Below, piece by piece: positions 24,469 through 33,258 of a stretch of 64,000 bases of DNA. How positions within the stretch are numbered: the first letter of the stretch is position 1; each line of letters begins with the position of its first letter. The translations under genes and the position numbers were made by a program. The stretch covers positions 25,969-89,968 of the forward strand of contig NZ_AXAS01000041.1 in the NCBI RefSeq assembly GCF_000472925.1, written 5' to 3'. This stretch comes from Bradyrhizobium sp. Ec3.3 (lineage in GTDB: Bacteria; Pseudomonadota; Alphaproteobacteria; Rhizobiales; Xanthobacteraceae). The notes under the pieces were generated by a model, which worked only from the letters and a program-made list of their open reading frames with translations, had not been told where the DNA came from and made no database searches.

Positions 24469-25986
24469 TTAACCCACCCGCCACTCCGGCACGCCGTCCT
24501 CCGCCATCGTGATCTGGCCGAGCGAGCCGACCGGCGTGCGCTCCATATCGAGCAGATGTGCCAGCGTCGCGCCGTCGCTCGCCGGAATGCGCGCCAGCGT
24601 GCGCCGCTCGTCTTCCGTGCGCAGCATGACGACGCCGTGCTCGATGTTGCCATTGCGGCCGTAGATCACCGTAAAGCTCTCGACCTTGCCCGCGCCTGAA
24701 GCCTCGGTCACGAACTCCGGCACCACGCGCTTGTTGCGGTCGGCATCAAGCTGCACGCTCGTGTCCTGCGCCAGCGCCGCGCGCGGCGGTGTTTTCGAGA
24801 GCACGAGGGCGTGGTGCTTGGTGACAAAGCCGCCCTGACCGTAGAGCAGGCCGAGTTTCGCGCCATTGCGCAACGTCCGCACCATCGCGCAGGCCGCATG
24901 CGTCATGTAGGTGTTGAGCGGCGCGCCGAAGAAGGTGAGGCCGCCGGTCACGGTCGGCTGCACGTCGGGCCCGAGGCCCAGCGTCCGCCGCGCCATCTTG
25001 GGCACGCAAGGAAAGCAACTGTAGAGCTCGATCGCGTCGAACGCTTTGCCGTCGCCGCCGGCGAGATCGATCACCGCCTTCAGCACCGCATTCTGCGGAT
25101 GGCTCTCATAGAACTGGTCGCGCAGGAGATAGTCGCGCGGCTCCTCGGCCGAGGCGCCGCCGAGCGGATAGACCAGCCGGTCCTCGGCAATGCCGGCCGC
25201 GCGCGCCTTGGCAAGACTGGTGAGCAGCAGCGCGCCGCCCATGTTGACCATGGGGTTGGCGACCATGAGTTTCGTGTAGGGCCAGGCGATCAGGCGGTTG
25301 TCCGCGGTCGGTGTCGTGATCTCGTCCGGCGCAAAGCGCCGCTTCAGCCAGGCGTTGGGATTTTGCGCGGTGGTCTCCGAATAGCGCGACCACAGCGTGC
25401 CTGATTCCGCCATCGCCTCGCGCGGCGTCTGGCCCCAATGGGCCGAGGATGCGGCCTCGTAGAAGGGATAGACGGTGACTGGGCGGAACACGCCGAGCTT
25501 CACGGCGAGCGGCTTCTGGAACGCCGCGCCGCGCTTCGGCTCCTCGACGTCATGCGCAAACGGCGTCCATGGCAATTTTGCGTCGGCGCGCTCTGCCTTG
25601 GTCGCGGTCGACTGCGCTTCCGCGCCGCAGATGGCGGCGACGCTGCATTCGCCGCGCGCGATGCGCTGAGCGGCGTGATGCAGATACCGGATCGGGCTCT
25701 CGCCGCCGACCGGTCCGTAATAGCAATGCGAAGGCGCGATGCCGAGCCGCTGCGCCAGCAGCGTTTCGGGATCGCGATAGCGCCAGCTCAGGAAGTTGAC
25801 GACGTCGAGCGATTGCATCTCGCCGAGCAGTTTTGCGCCGGCATCTTCTTCGGCGTGCCGCAGCGCCTGTTCCAGCAGATCGAGCGGCTCGAGGCCCTCG
25901 GCGATCTCCTTGGGCCGGTCGACGATCTCGCCGACGCCGACGATGACGGGAATGCGGTCTGGGGGGATGCTGGTCTTGTCTGTCAT
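24469..25986 (-). CDS. Thiolase-like protein (acetyl-CoA acetyltransferase family), catalytic Cys not evident
   Basis: A 505-residue protein with a thiolase-superfamily layout: N-terminal IPVIVGVGEIVDRP, a middle MVNMGGALLLTS segment, and a GGLTFFGAPLNTYMTHAACAMV block corresponding to the GGHPIG His region. The usual Cys nucleophile loop (CxSG) is replaced by GPVGGESPIRYL, so ordinary Claisen/thiolytic chemistry is doubtful. It may resemble SCP-x-type or non-catalytic partner thiolases that work with a DUF35/OB-fold protein; none is adjacent. A C-terminal ~85-residue domain (FTVIYGRNGNIEHGVVMLR) looks like an OB-fold-type appendix. It lies in an acyl-CoA-catabolism neighbourhood, on the same strand as the nitronate monooxygenase. 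Confidence 0.78.
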   Translation of the reverse strand: MTDKTSIPPDRIPVIVGVGEIVDRPKEIAEGLEPLDLLEQALRHAEEDAGAKLLGEMQSLDVVNFLSWRYRDPETLLAQRLGIAPSHCYYGPVGGESPIRYLHHAAQRIARGECSVAAICGAEAQSTATKAERADAKLPWTPFAHDVEEPKRGAAFQKPLAVKLGVFRPVTVYPFYEAASSAHWGQTPREAMAESGTLWSRYSETTAQNPNAWLKRRFAPDEITTPTADNRLIAWPYTKLMVANPMVNMGGALLLTSLAKARAAGIAEDRLVYPLGGASAEEPRDYLLRDQFYESHPQNAVLKAVIDLAGGDGKAFDAIELYSCFPCVPKMARRTLGLGPDVQPTVTGGLTFFGAPLNTYMTHAACAMVRTLRNGAKLGLLYGQGGFVTKHHALVLSKTPPRAALAQDTSVQLDADRNKRVVPEFVTEASGAGKVESFTVIYGRNGNIEHGVVMLRTEDERRTLARIPASDGATLAHLLDMERTPVGSLGQITMAEDGVPEWRVG

Positions 25987-26013
25987 AACTTCAATTCACG
26001 ATTTAAGTTGTTT

Positions 26014-26099
26014 CGTCATTGCGAGGAGCGAAGCGACGAAGCAATCCAGAGTGTCTCCGCGGAAAGACCCTGGATTGCTTCGCTTCGCTCGCAATGACG
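26014..26099. repeat. Palindromic intergenic repeat, CCGTCATTGCGAG family (copy 2)
   Basis: CGTCATTGCGAGGAGCGAAG / TCGCTCGCAATGACG arms with GCAATCCAGAG and CTGGATTGC inner blocks. It separates two co-directional genes, as copy 1 does. Confidence 0.8.
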
Positions 26100-26106
26100 A
26101 TGGATG

Positions 26107-27240
26107 CTACTCCGCCACCAGCGCATTCATGTGCTCGACGGCTTCGGCGAACTCTTCCTTGAACTCCTGCACCACCGCGCCTGCCGACTTCACGCTGTCG
26201 ACGAGACCGACGCCCTGGCCGACAAAGTAGCTGACGAGGTCGCGCGCCCGCGCATTGCCGGCTGCGGCCGCGCGGTCGATCGAGTTGAAGGCGTCGCGGC
26301 TGACGATGCTTTGCAGCGGCATTGGCAGCGCGCCCGGGCTGTCCGGTGCGCGGTCCCATGCATCGGTCCAGACTGAGCGGAGTTGCCGCGCGGGTTTTCC
26401 CGTGCGGCCCTTCGAGCGCACCGCGTCGCGCGACGAGGCCGCGATCATCTTCTCTCGAAAAATCTCCGTGGTCTCCGACTCGGTCGTGGCAAGCCACACC
26501 GAGCCGGTCCACGCGCCGGCCGCGCCCATCGCCATGCAGGCGGCCATCTGCCGTCCCGTCATGATGCCACCGGCCGCCAGCACCGGTACGTCGCGGATCG
26601 GCTTCACAGCTTTGATCACTTCCGGCACCAGCACCATGGTCGAGACCTCGCCGCAATGCCCTCCGGCCTCGGTGCCCTGTGCAACCAGGATGTCGACACC
26701 GGCCGCGACATGGCGCAGCGCGTGCTCCTTGGCGCCGACCAGTGCGGCCACCGGCACGCCGTGCGCCTTGCCCATCTCGATCATCGATTTCGGTGGCACG
26801 CCCAGCGCATTGGCGATCAGCCGGATCGGATGACGGAAGGAGACCTCCAAGAGCTCCAGCGCCGTCTTGGCGTCGAACGGCTGCGGCCGGTTGTCGGCGA
26901 CGGAGGTGCTGGTCAGCTCGATGTCGTACTTCTTCAGGAGGTTGCGCGTGTAGTCGCGATGTGCCTGCGGAATGCGCGCTTCCAGGCTCTTCCAGGTGAC
27001 GTCCTTCTCGCCCGCCGTCGAGATATTTTCGGGGATCAGCACGTCGACGCCATAGGGCTTGCCGTCGACATGGTCGTCGATCCATTTCAGCTCACGCTCG
27101 AGGGTATCAGGTGTATGCACGGTGGCGCCCAGCACGCCAAAACCGCCGGCGCGGCTCACGACGGCCACGACGTCGCGGCAATGGCTGAAGGCGAACAGGG
27201 GGAACTCGATTCCCAGCATCTCGCAGATCGGCGATTTCAT
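26107..27240 (-). CDS. Nitronate monooxygenase / 2-nitropropane dioxygenase-like flavoprotein
   Basis: A 377-residue FMN-dependent TIM-barrel protein. Key segments are VVSRAGGFGVLGA (N-terminal phosphate loop), VAQGTEAGGHCGEVST (about 187-203, with the catalytic-region His) and VLAAGGIMTGRQMAACMAMGAAGAWTGSVWL (FMN phosphate site; described in pieces). Such enzymes oxidise alkyl nitronates or related anions with O2. Many relatives in acyl-CoA gene clusters have other, unknown flavin-dependent functions. The gene is followed by a palindromic repeat and the thiolase-like gene on the same strand. The C-terminal ~80 residues are longer than in the minimal family. Confidence 0.85.
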   Translation of the reverse strand: MKSPICEMLGIEFPLFAFSHCRDVVAVVSRAGGFGVLGATVHTPDTLERELKWIDDHVDGKPYGVDVLIPENISTAGEKDVTWKSLEARIPQAHRDYTRNLLKKYDIELTSTSVADNRPQPFDAKTALELLEVSFRHPIRLIANALGVPPKSMIEMGKAHGVPVAALVGAKEHALRHVAAGVDILVAQGTEAGGHCGEVSTMVLVPEVIKAVKPIRDVPVLAAGGIMTGRQMAACMAMGAAGAWTGSVWLATTESETTEIFREKMIAASSRDAVRSKGRTGKPARQLRSVWTDAWDRAPDSPGALPMPLQSIVSRDAFNSIDRAAAAGNARARDLVSYFVGQGVGLVDSVKSAGAVVQEFKEEFAEAVEHMNALVAE

Positions 27241-27481
27241 CTGTCCCTCCCGGCGCTGGCTCCGTGTTGCCCTTGCGTTGGCGAAACGCTAGCCCGGCCT
27301 TGCCGCCATGCAAAGCCGGTTCGCCCTGGGTTTCTTGCGCGCAGGCGCCAGACGGGCGGCTATGCCCGGCCATGACGAAACGGGGAGGGCGCCCATCTGC
27401 CAATGCAACCCGGCGCTCTTGCCAATCTCTCCGCTATCGCTAGCTAACTCCCCACGCGCCTTCCGCGCTGGAGTCCTTTGC

Positions 27482-28363
27482 ATGACCGACGCACCCGCCT
27501 ACGAGCCGCCCAAAGTCTGGACCTGGAATAAGCCGAGTGGCGGGCAGTTTGCCAGCATCAACCGGCCGATCGCAGGCCCGACGCACGACAAGGAGCTGCC
27601 GGTCGGCCGCCATCCGCTCCAGCTCTATTCGCTGGCGACCCCGAACGGTGTCAAGGTGACCGTGATGCTGGAGGAGCTCCTGGCGCTCGGCCACAAGGGC
27701 GCGGAATACGACGCCTGGCTGATCAATATCGGCAAGGGCGACCAGTTCGGCAGCGGCTTCGTCGCCATCAATCCGAACTCGAAGATCCCCGCGCTGCTGG
27801 ACCGCTCCGGCCCCGAGCCGATCCGCGTCTTCGAGTCCGGCTCGATCCTCGTCTACCTCGCCGAGAAATTCGGCGCCTTCCTGCCCAAGGATATCAAGAC
27901 GCGCACCGAGGCGATGTCCTGGCTGTTCTGGCAGATGGGCAGCGCGCCCTATCTCGGCGGCGGCTTCGGGCATTTCTACGCCTATGCGCCGACCAAGATC
28001 GAATACGCCATCGACCGCTTCGCGATGGAAACCAAGCGCCAGCTCGACGTGCTCGACCGGCGGCTTGCGGAGAGCGAGTACCTTGCCGGCGGTGAGTACA
28101 CGATCGCCGACATCGCGGTGTGGCCCTGGTACGGCGCGCTCGCCAAGGGGCTGGTCTATGGCGCGGGCGAATTCCTGTCCGTGCAGGACTACAAGAACGT
28201 GCAGCGCTGGACCGATCAGATCGCCAAGCGCCCGGCCGTGAAGCGCGGCCGCATGGTCAACCGCGTCTCCGGCGATCCCGCGAGCCAACTGCACGAGCGC
28301 CACGACGCATCGGATTTCGAGACCAGGACGCAGGACAAGCTTCAGGCGGCGGCCGCGTCGTAA
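27482..28363 (+). CDS. Glutathione S-transferase-like disulfide-bond oxidoreductase (YghU type)
   Basis: A 293-residue GST-fold protein: an N-terminal extension (YEPPKVWTWNKPSGGQFASINRP), a thioredoxin-like domain (about 45-130, PLQLYSLATPNGVKVTVMLEE; ESGSILVYLAEKFG) and an all-helical domain (about 140-275). The N-terminal extension, the TPNG active-site segment and the length match E. coli YghU/YfcG-like proteins, which bind two glutathiones and reduce disulfides or organic peroxides. The start at ATG 27482 fits the family start. It is divergent from the nitronate monooxygenase and is followed by a palindromic repeat. Confidence 0.88.
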   Translation: MTDAPAYEPPKVWTWNKPSGGQFASINRPIAGPTHDKELPVGRHPLQLYSLATPNGVKVTVMLEELLALGHKGAEYDAWLINIGKGDQFGSGFVAINPNSKIPALLDRSGPEPIRVFESGSILVYLAEKFGAFLPKDIKTRTEAMSWLFWQMGSAPYLGGGFGHFYAYAPTKIEYAIDRFAMETKRQLDVLDRRLAESEYLAGGEYTIADIAVWPWYGALAKGLVYGAGEFLSVQDYKNVQRWTDQIAKRPAVKRGRMVNRVSGDPASQLHERHDASDFETRTQDKLQAAAAS

Positions 28364-28379
28364 GTCCATCCGCGAGCTG

Positions 28380-28470
28380 TAGGGTGGGCAAAGGCGCGCA
28401 GCGCCGTGCCCACTATCTTTCAAAGATTGCGACGGAAGAGGTGGGCACGCTTCGCTTTGCCCACCCTACG
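28380..28470. repeat. Palindromic intergenic repeat, GTAGGGTGGGCA family
   Basis: Terminal TAGGGTGGGCAAAG / CTTTGCCCACCCTA arms and inner GTGCCCAC / GTGGGCAC arms form a double-stem structure between convergent genes. Probably a REP-like element and bidirectional terminator. Confidence 0.8.
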
Positions 28471-28482
28471 ACGGCCGTACCT

Positions 28483-29757
28483 TTACGGCATGCTCAGCTC
28501 ATGCCGTCCCACCACCATCCAGTGCACCTCGTCGGGGCCATCCGCAAAGCGCAGGTGACGGACGTCCTGGTACATCTCGGCGAGCGGCGTCCATTGCGAG
28601 ATGCCGGTGGCGCCGTGCATCTGGATCGCCTGGTCGATGATGGTGCAGGCGCGCTCCGGCACCATGGCCTTGACCATGGAGACCCAGACGCGCGCCTCCT
28701 TGTTGCCCAGCACGTCCATGGCCTTTGCGGCCTTCAGCACCATCAGCCGCATCGCCTCGATCTCGCAGCGCGCCTGCGCGATGATCTGAAGGTTGCCGCC
28801 GAGATGGGCGATTTTCTTGCCGAAGGCTTCGCGGGTGAGGCCACGCTGCACCATCATGTCGAGCGCCTTCTCGGCCTTGCCGATGGTACGCATGCAGTGA
28901 TGGATGCGCCCTGGTCCGAGGCGGAGCTGCGAGATCTCGAAGCCGCGGCCTTCACCGAGCAGGATGTTGTCTTTGGGCACGCGCACATTGTTGAAGCGCA
29001 TGTGCATGTGTCCGCGCGGCGCATGGTCCTGTCCGAACACGTGCATCGGTCCCAGGATTTCGACGCCGGGCGTGTCCTTCGGCACCAGGATCTGCGACTG
29101 CTGCTTGCTCGGCGGCGCATCCGGATTGGTCTTGACCATCACGATCATGATCTTGCAGCGGGGATCGCCGAGACCCGAGATGTAATACTTCTCGCCGTTG
29201 ATCACCCATTCGTCGCCGACGAGCTTTGCCGTCGTCGAGATATTCTTGGCGTCGGATGAAGCGACATTCGGCTCTGTCATCGCATAGGCCGAGCGGATCT
29301 CGCCATTCAACAGCGGCTTCAGCCACTTCTCCTTCTGCGCCTTGGTGCCGACGCGCTCCAGCACCTCCATGTTGCCGGTGTCGGGCGCCGAGCAGTTCAT
29401 GGTTTCCGAGGCAAGCGGGCTCTTGCCGAGTTCGACGGCGATATAGGCGTAGTCGAGGTTCTTCAGGCCCTGGCCGGTGTCGTCGTCGGGCAGGAAGAAG
29501 TTCCACAGGCCTTCCTCCTTCGCCTTGTTCTTGGCCTTCTCCAGCACCTCGAGCTGACCCGGCGTAAAGCTCCAGCGGTCGTCTTTCTTCTGGCCGTGCT
29601 TGATGAACTCCACCGTCATCGGCTCGACGGTCTCGCGGATGAACTTCTTCACATGGTCATAGAGCAGCCGGACCTGGTCCGACATGCGCAGATCATTGAG
29701 CTCGTCGCCGGGATTGAGCGTGTAGTTGGTGGTGCGGGGCACATAGGCGTGTTTCAT
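28483..29757 (-). CDS. Acyl-CoA dehydrogenase
   Basis: A 424-residue FAD enzyme of the acyl-CoA dehydrogenase family. It has the three-domain plan: N-terminal helices (about 20-150), beta domain with AYAMTEPNVASSDAKNI (flavin/substrate segment, about 160-176) and WVINGEKYYISG, and a C-terminal helical domain with IQMHGATGIS and FADGPDEVHW, in which the acidic residue region of ACAD10/11-type enzymes lies. It introduces a 2,3-double bond into an acyl-CoA. ATG 29757 was preferred to a longer frame start because the sequence MKHAYVPRTTNYTLN follows a GAGGAAC ribosome site. It is flanked by palindromic repeats. Confidence 0.9.
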   Translation of the reverse strand: MKHAYVPRTTNYTLNPGDELNDLRMSDQVRLLYDHVKKFIRETVEPMTVEFIKHGQKKDDRWSFTPGQLEVLEKAKNKAKEEGLWNFFLPDDDTGQGLKNLDYAYIAVELGKSPLASETMNCSAPDTGNMEVLERVGTKAQKEKWLKPLLNGEIRSAYAMTEPNVASSDAKNISTTAKLVGDEWVINGEKYYISGLGDPRCKIMIVMVKTNPDAPPSKQQSQILVPKDTPGVEILGPMHVFGQDHAPRGHMHMRFNNVRVPKDNILLGEGRGFEISQLRLGPGRIHHCMRTIGKAEKALDMMVQRGLTREAFGKKIAHLGGNLQIIAQARCEIEAMRLMVLKAAKAMDVLGNKEARVWVSMVKAMVPERACTIIDQAIQMHGATGISQWTPLAEMYQDVRHLRFADGPDEVHWMVVGRHELSMP

Positions 29758-29925
29758 TCTTGTTCCTCCCGATTGAGTGAGCTGCGATTGCCGCGACAAT
29801 AGACGCGGCAAGCCGAAAGCGCGAGCGTGGTTTTTTGAAAGACGCGCTCTGCCACGCCGCGGAATTTATCAGCGTGGATCAAACGATGTTTAAAACGCTT
29901 GAGGCGCGCGTGGACCACACTCTCG

Positions 29926-30115
29926 CTGTCATCGCCCGCCTTGTGCGCAATTGCGCACTGGGGCGGGCGATCCGGTATTCCAGAGGCAGCGATGGGATAC
30001 GGAGAGGCCGCGGCGTACTGGATTCCCCGCTTGCCGCCTACACTGAAGCTTCGGCGGGCCTAAGATCTCATGCCCCCGCGAAGCCTTGGCGTAGCCGGGT
30101 CTCGGGGAATGACAG
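29926..30115. repeat. Palindromic intergenic repeat, TGTCATCGCCCGC family (copy 2, extended)
   Basis: CTGTCATCGCCCGCC and the trailing GGGGAATGACAG form the ends. Compared with the copy at 18334-18436, both inner arms are longer and contain an extra GCGCAATTGCGC palindrome. It may be two nested units. Confidence 0.7.
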
Positions 30116-30132
30116 TGTGATGTGTGGCGAGT

Positions 30133-30510
30133 TCACACCACCCGGTGCATCGCGCAGATCTTGTTGCCGTCGGGATCGCGCAGGTACGCGAGGTAGAGCT
30201 TGGCTCCCGATCCCTCGCGAATGCCGGGCGGATCCTCGATCGGCATTCCGCCGGCCGCGACGCCGGCTGCATGCCATTTGTCGACCTGCTCGGGCGAATT
30301 GCAGGCGAAACCGATCGTGCCCCCGTTCGCGGCGGTCGCCGGCTCGCCGTTGATCGGCTCGCTGACGGAGAAAATGCCGGTCCTGGTGATGTAGAAGATG
30401 CGATGGCCATCGACCCGCGCCGGCCGCACCTCGAGTGTCGCCAGCAGCTTGTCGTAGAACGCCTTGGCCTTGTCCAGATCGTTGGTGCCTATCATCACGT
30501 GCGAGAACAT
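30133..30510 (-). CDS. VOC (glyoxalase/bleomycin-resistance) family protein
   Basis: A 125-residue single VOC protein made of two beta-alpha-beta-beta-beta units: MFSHVMIGTNDLDKAKAFYDKLL and, in the second half, SPEQVDKWHAAGVAAGG and KLYLAYLRDPDGNKICAMHR. Metal-ligand candidates are His4 at the start and the Glu/Asp in the last strands. Family members include glyoxalases, dioxygenases and resistance proteins; nothing here picks one. It starts 27 bp after the stop of the SDR gene on the same strand, so the two are probably cotranscribed. Confidence 0.85.
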   Translation of the reverse strand: MFSHVMIGTNDLDKAKAFYDKLLATLEVRPARVDGHRIFYITRTGIFSVSEPINGEPATAANGGTIGFACNSPEQVDKWHAAGVAAGGMPIEDPPGIREGSGAKLYLAYLRDPDGNKICAMHRVV

Positions 30511-30537
30511 GGTTCTTCCTCCCCCGGTTATTGTGGC

Positions 30538-31317
30538 TCAAAACGCCGTATAGCCGCCGTCGATTACGAACGTATCTGCGGTGTGATAGGACGACGCCTT
30601 GCTCATCAGGTACACGGCGATGCCGCCGAAATCGGATGGCTCGCCGAAGCGCCGCTGCGGAATCCGCGGCATGACGTTGGCGACGAATTTCTCGTTGGCC
30701 ATAATGCCGGCGGTCATGTCGCTCTTGATCCAGCCGGGCAGGATCGCATTGGCGGTGACGCCATGGCGTGCCAGCTCGACGCCGAGCGCACGCACCAGCG
30801 CGTTGATGGCGGCCTTGGTCGCGGCGTAATGTTCGTTGCGCGCTGTACCGAAGATCGAGGCGAGGCTCGAGGTAGCAACCAGCCGGCCGAAGGGATCGCC
30901 GGCATTGGCACGGTCGGTCATGTGCCTGGCTGCTGCCTGGAAGGCGTGGAACACGCCGTCGAGATTGGTCGAAAACATCGTGCGCCATTCCTCTTCAGTG
31001 CGCTCGACGAAGGAGCGCCGGCCGCCGCCGCCGATGCCGGCATTGGCGAAGCAGCCGTCGACCCGGCCGAAGGTGTCGAGCGTCGCCTTCATCGCCGCAT
31101 TCACCGACGCAGGATCGGTGACATCGCAGACGCGGGCATCGACCTTGCCGGGCGAGCCGGCCATGTTGGCGGCGGCGGCCTTGCTCTTCTCGGCATTGCG
31201 GCCCCAGATCGAGACGTTGCAGCCTTGCGCGGCGAGCGCCTGTGCGATGCCGAGCCCGATACCGCCATTGCCACCGGTGATCACGGCGACGCGGCCGGTG
31301 AGATCGAAAATGGTCAT
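30538..31317 (-). CDS. SDR-family oxidoreductase
   Basis: A 259-residue classical short-chain dehydrogenase with a complete catalytic set: TGGNGGIGLG (NAD(P)-binding), NAGIGG, catalytic Ser in VATSSLASIFG, and the Tyr-Lys pair in EHYAATKAAINALV. The C-terminus ends VIDGGYTAF. It would oxidise or reduce a hydroxy/keto group, plausibly a 3-hydroxyacyl-CoA given the neighbours. ATG 31317 was chosen as the family-typical start. It is divergent from the enoyl-CoA hydratase gene. Confidence 0.9.
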   Translation of the reverse strand: MTIFDLTGRVAVITGGNGGIGLGIAQALAAQGCNVSIWGRNAEKSKAAAANMAGSPGKVDARVCDVTDPASVNAAMKATLDTFGRVDGCFANAGIGGGGRRSFVERTEEEWRTMFSTNLDGVFHAFQAAARHMTDRANAGDPFGRLVATSSLASIFGTARNEHYAATKAAINALVRALGVELARHGVTANAILPGWIKSDMTAGIMANEKFVANVMPRIPQRRFGEPSDFGGIAVYLMSKASSYHTADTFVIDGGYTAF

Positions 31318-31484
31318 GGGTGTTTCCCCGCTGTTTTTGGCATCACGCGCATCAGCCTGTGCGCACAAGATTGTCCGCTATGTCCCGATCACCATGGACA
31401 AGCCGCCGGCAAAAATCAAATATGCGCTCCGACGAAAGGCAATTCCGGTCTGCGGAACATCGCGGCCGCAACGACGAGGAAACC

Positions 31485-32273
31485 ATGCTGTTCAAACACG
31501 TCACGCTCGATTTCGACGGGCCGGTCGCCATTCTCAAGCTCGATCACCAGGAGGTCATGAACGCCGTCTCGGTGGACATGCTGGGCGGGCTTGCGGAGGC
31601 GCTCGACGAGATCGAGGAGCGGAAGGGCGAGATCCGCTGCGTGATGCTGACCGGAGCGGGGCGCGCGTTCTGCACAGGCGCCAATTTGCAGGGCCGCAAC
31701 AACCAGTCGAAGAAGACCAAGGCCGGCCTGACACTCGAGACCGGCTTTCACCCGTTCCTGCGGCGGATCCGCAATCTGCATTGTCCGATCGTCACCGCGG
31801 TCAACGGGCCGGCTGCCGGTGCCGGCATGAGCTTCGCGCTGCTCGGCGACATGATCTTGTGCGCGCGCTCGGCCTATTTCCTGCAGGCCTTCCGCCGCAT
31901 TGGCCTCGTGCCCGATTGCGGCTCGACCTGGCTGTTGCCGCGCCTCGTCGGCAAGGCGCGCTCGATCGAGCTGTCGCTGATGGGCGAGCGGCTGCCGGCG
32001 GAGAAGGCGTTGGAATGGGGCCTCGTCAACCGCGTCCACGACGACGGCGCGCTGATGGAGGAGGCGATGAAGCTCGCGCATGAACTTGCTAATGGGCCGA
32101 CGGTCGCGCTGTCGCTGATCCGCAAGCTCTATTGGGACAGCCCGGAAAACTCCTTCGAGGAGCAGCTCAATCTCGAATTCCAGTGCCAGCTTCGCGCGGG
32201 CGACACCGAGGACTTCCGTGAAGGCGTCGGCGCCTTCCTCGAGAAGCGGCCGGCCAAGTTCAGAGGCAAATGA
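31485..32273 (+). CDS. Enoyl-CoA hydratase/isomerase (PaaG-like crotonase)
   Basis: A 262-residue crotonase. The oxyanion-hole segments are GAGRAFCTGANLQG and NGPAAGAGMSFALLGD, and the catalytic region reads RIGLVPDCGSTWLLPRLVG, where the Asp position matches PaaG-type isomerases better than hydratases with two Glu. The start at ATG 31485 follows CGACGAGGA. Its stop overlaps the ATG of the APH-like gene by 4 bp, and the DUF6285 gene follows, forming a three-gene operon for an acyl-CoA. Confidence 0.9.
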   Translation: MLFKHVTLDFDGPVAILKLDHQEVMNAVSVDMLGGLAEALDEIEERKGEIRCVMLTGAGRAFCTGANLQGRNNQSKKTKAGLTLETGFHPFLRRIRNLHCPIVTAVNGPAAGAGMSFALLGDMILCARSAYFLQAFRRIGLVPDCGSTWLLPRLVGKARSIELSLMGERLPAEKALEWGLVNRVHDDGALMEEAMKLAHELANGPTVALSLIRKLYWDSPENSFEEQLNLEFQCQLRAGDTEDFREGVGAFLEKRPAKFRGK

Positions 32274-33256
32274 TCGAGGCGGAGCTTTCGCGCAGCGTCG
32301 CACGCTGGTGCCCGGGCGCAACCGGCATCACCGGCGCCGCAAAACTGTCCGGCGGTGCCAACCAGGAAAGCTGGCGCTTCGACATTCTGCATCCCAATGG
32401 GATCGTCGGCGCGATCTTGCGTCGTGCGGCGAAGGACTATCGCGTGGCGTCGTCGCGTGCGGCAGGCTTCGCCGCCGAGGCCAGGCTGATGCAGCTCGCA
32501 TACGAAGCGGGAGTGCCGTCGCCACGCGTGCTGCATGTCTTGACGGCGGAGGACGATCTCGGCACCGGGTTCATCATGCAGCGGGTCGAAGGCGAGACGA
32601 TTGCGCGCAAGATCTTGCGGGACGATGAGTTCGCCGCGGCGCGCCTGCTGCTGGCGCGCCAGATCGGCGGCATCCTCGCCGGCCTGCACAAGCTGCCGCA
32701 AGCCGAGCTGCCAGAGCTTCGCAGCATGACCGCAAGGAAGGAGCTCGACGAGTTGGAGCGCGACTATCGCAGCTTCGACTGGCCGAAACCCGTGTTCGAA
32801 CTGGCGCTGCGCTGGCTGCGTGACCACGATCCCGGTCCGTCCGACGAGGTGACGCTGGTGCACGGCGATTTCCGCAACGGCAATCTCATCATCGGCGCGG
32901 ATGGCGTGCGCGCGGTGCTGGACTGGGAGCTCGCCCATCTCGGCGATCCGATGGAGGATCTCGGCTGGATCTGCGTCAACTCCTGGCGTTTCGGCGAGAT
33001 CGACAAGCCCGTCGGCGGCTTTGGCTCACGCGAGGAAATGTTCGCTGGTTACGAGGCCGCTGGCCGCAAGGTCGATGCGGCGCGCGTGAAATTCTGGGAA
33101 GTCATGGGCACGCTGCGCTGGGGTTTGATGTGCGGCGCCATGATGAAGCGGTTTCGCGCTGGCCCCGATCATTCGATGGAGCGCGCCATGATCGGCCGCC
33201 GCGCCTCCGAAACCGAAATCGACCTGTTGCGCCTCCTGGCGCCGCGAGGGAGCTGA
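32270..33256 (+). CDS. APH-type phosphotransferase family protein (ACAD10/11 kinase-domain-like)
   Basis: A 328-residue protein-kinase-like fold of the aminoglycoside-phosphotransferase superfamily. It has a Gly-rich start GAAKLSGGANQESWRF, the catalytic loop VHGDFRNGNLIIG (Asp base and Asn, about 200-212) and the metal motif VLDWELAHLGDPMEDLGW. Bacterial versions next to acyl-CoA dehydrogenases resemble the N-terminal domain of human ACAD10/11, which phosphorylates 4-hydroxyacyl-CoAs. Two acyl-CoA dehydrogenases in this window (28.5 and 34.8 kb) could be partners. It is coupled to the crotonase upstream and the DUF6285 gene 2 bp downstream. Confidence 0.88.
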   Translation: MIEAELSRSVARWCPGATGITGAAKLSGGANQESWRFDILHPNGIVGAILRRAAKDYRVASSRAAGFAAEARLMQLAYEAGVPSPRVLHVLTAEDDLGTGFIMQRVEGETIARKILRDDEFAAARLLLARQIGGILAGLHKLPQAELPELRSMTARKELDELERDYRSFDWPKPVFELALRWLRDHDPGPSDEVTLVHGDFRNGNLIIGADGVRAVLDWELAHLGDPMEDLGWICVNSWRFGEIDKPVGGFGSREEMFAGYEAAGRKVDAARVKFWEVMGTLRWGLMCGAMMKRFRAGPDHSMERAMIGRRASETEIDLLRLLAPRGS

Positions 33257-33258
33257 CC

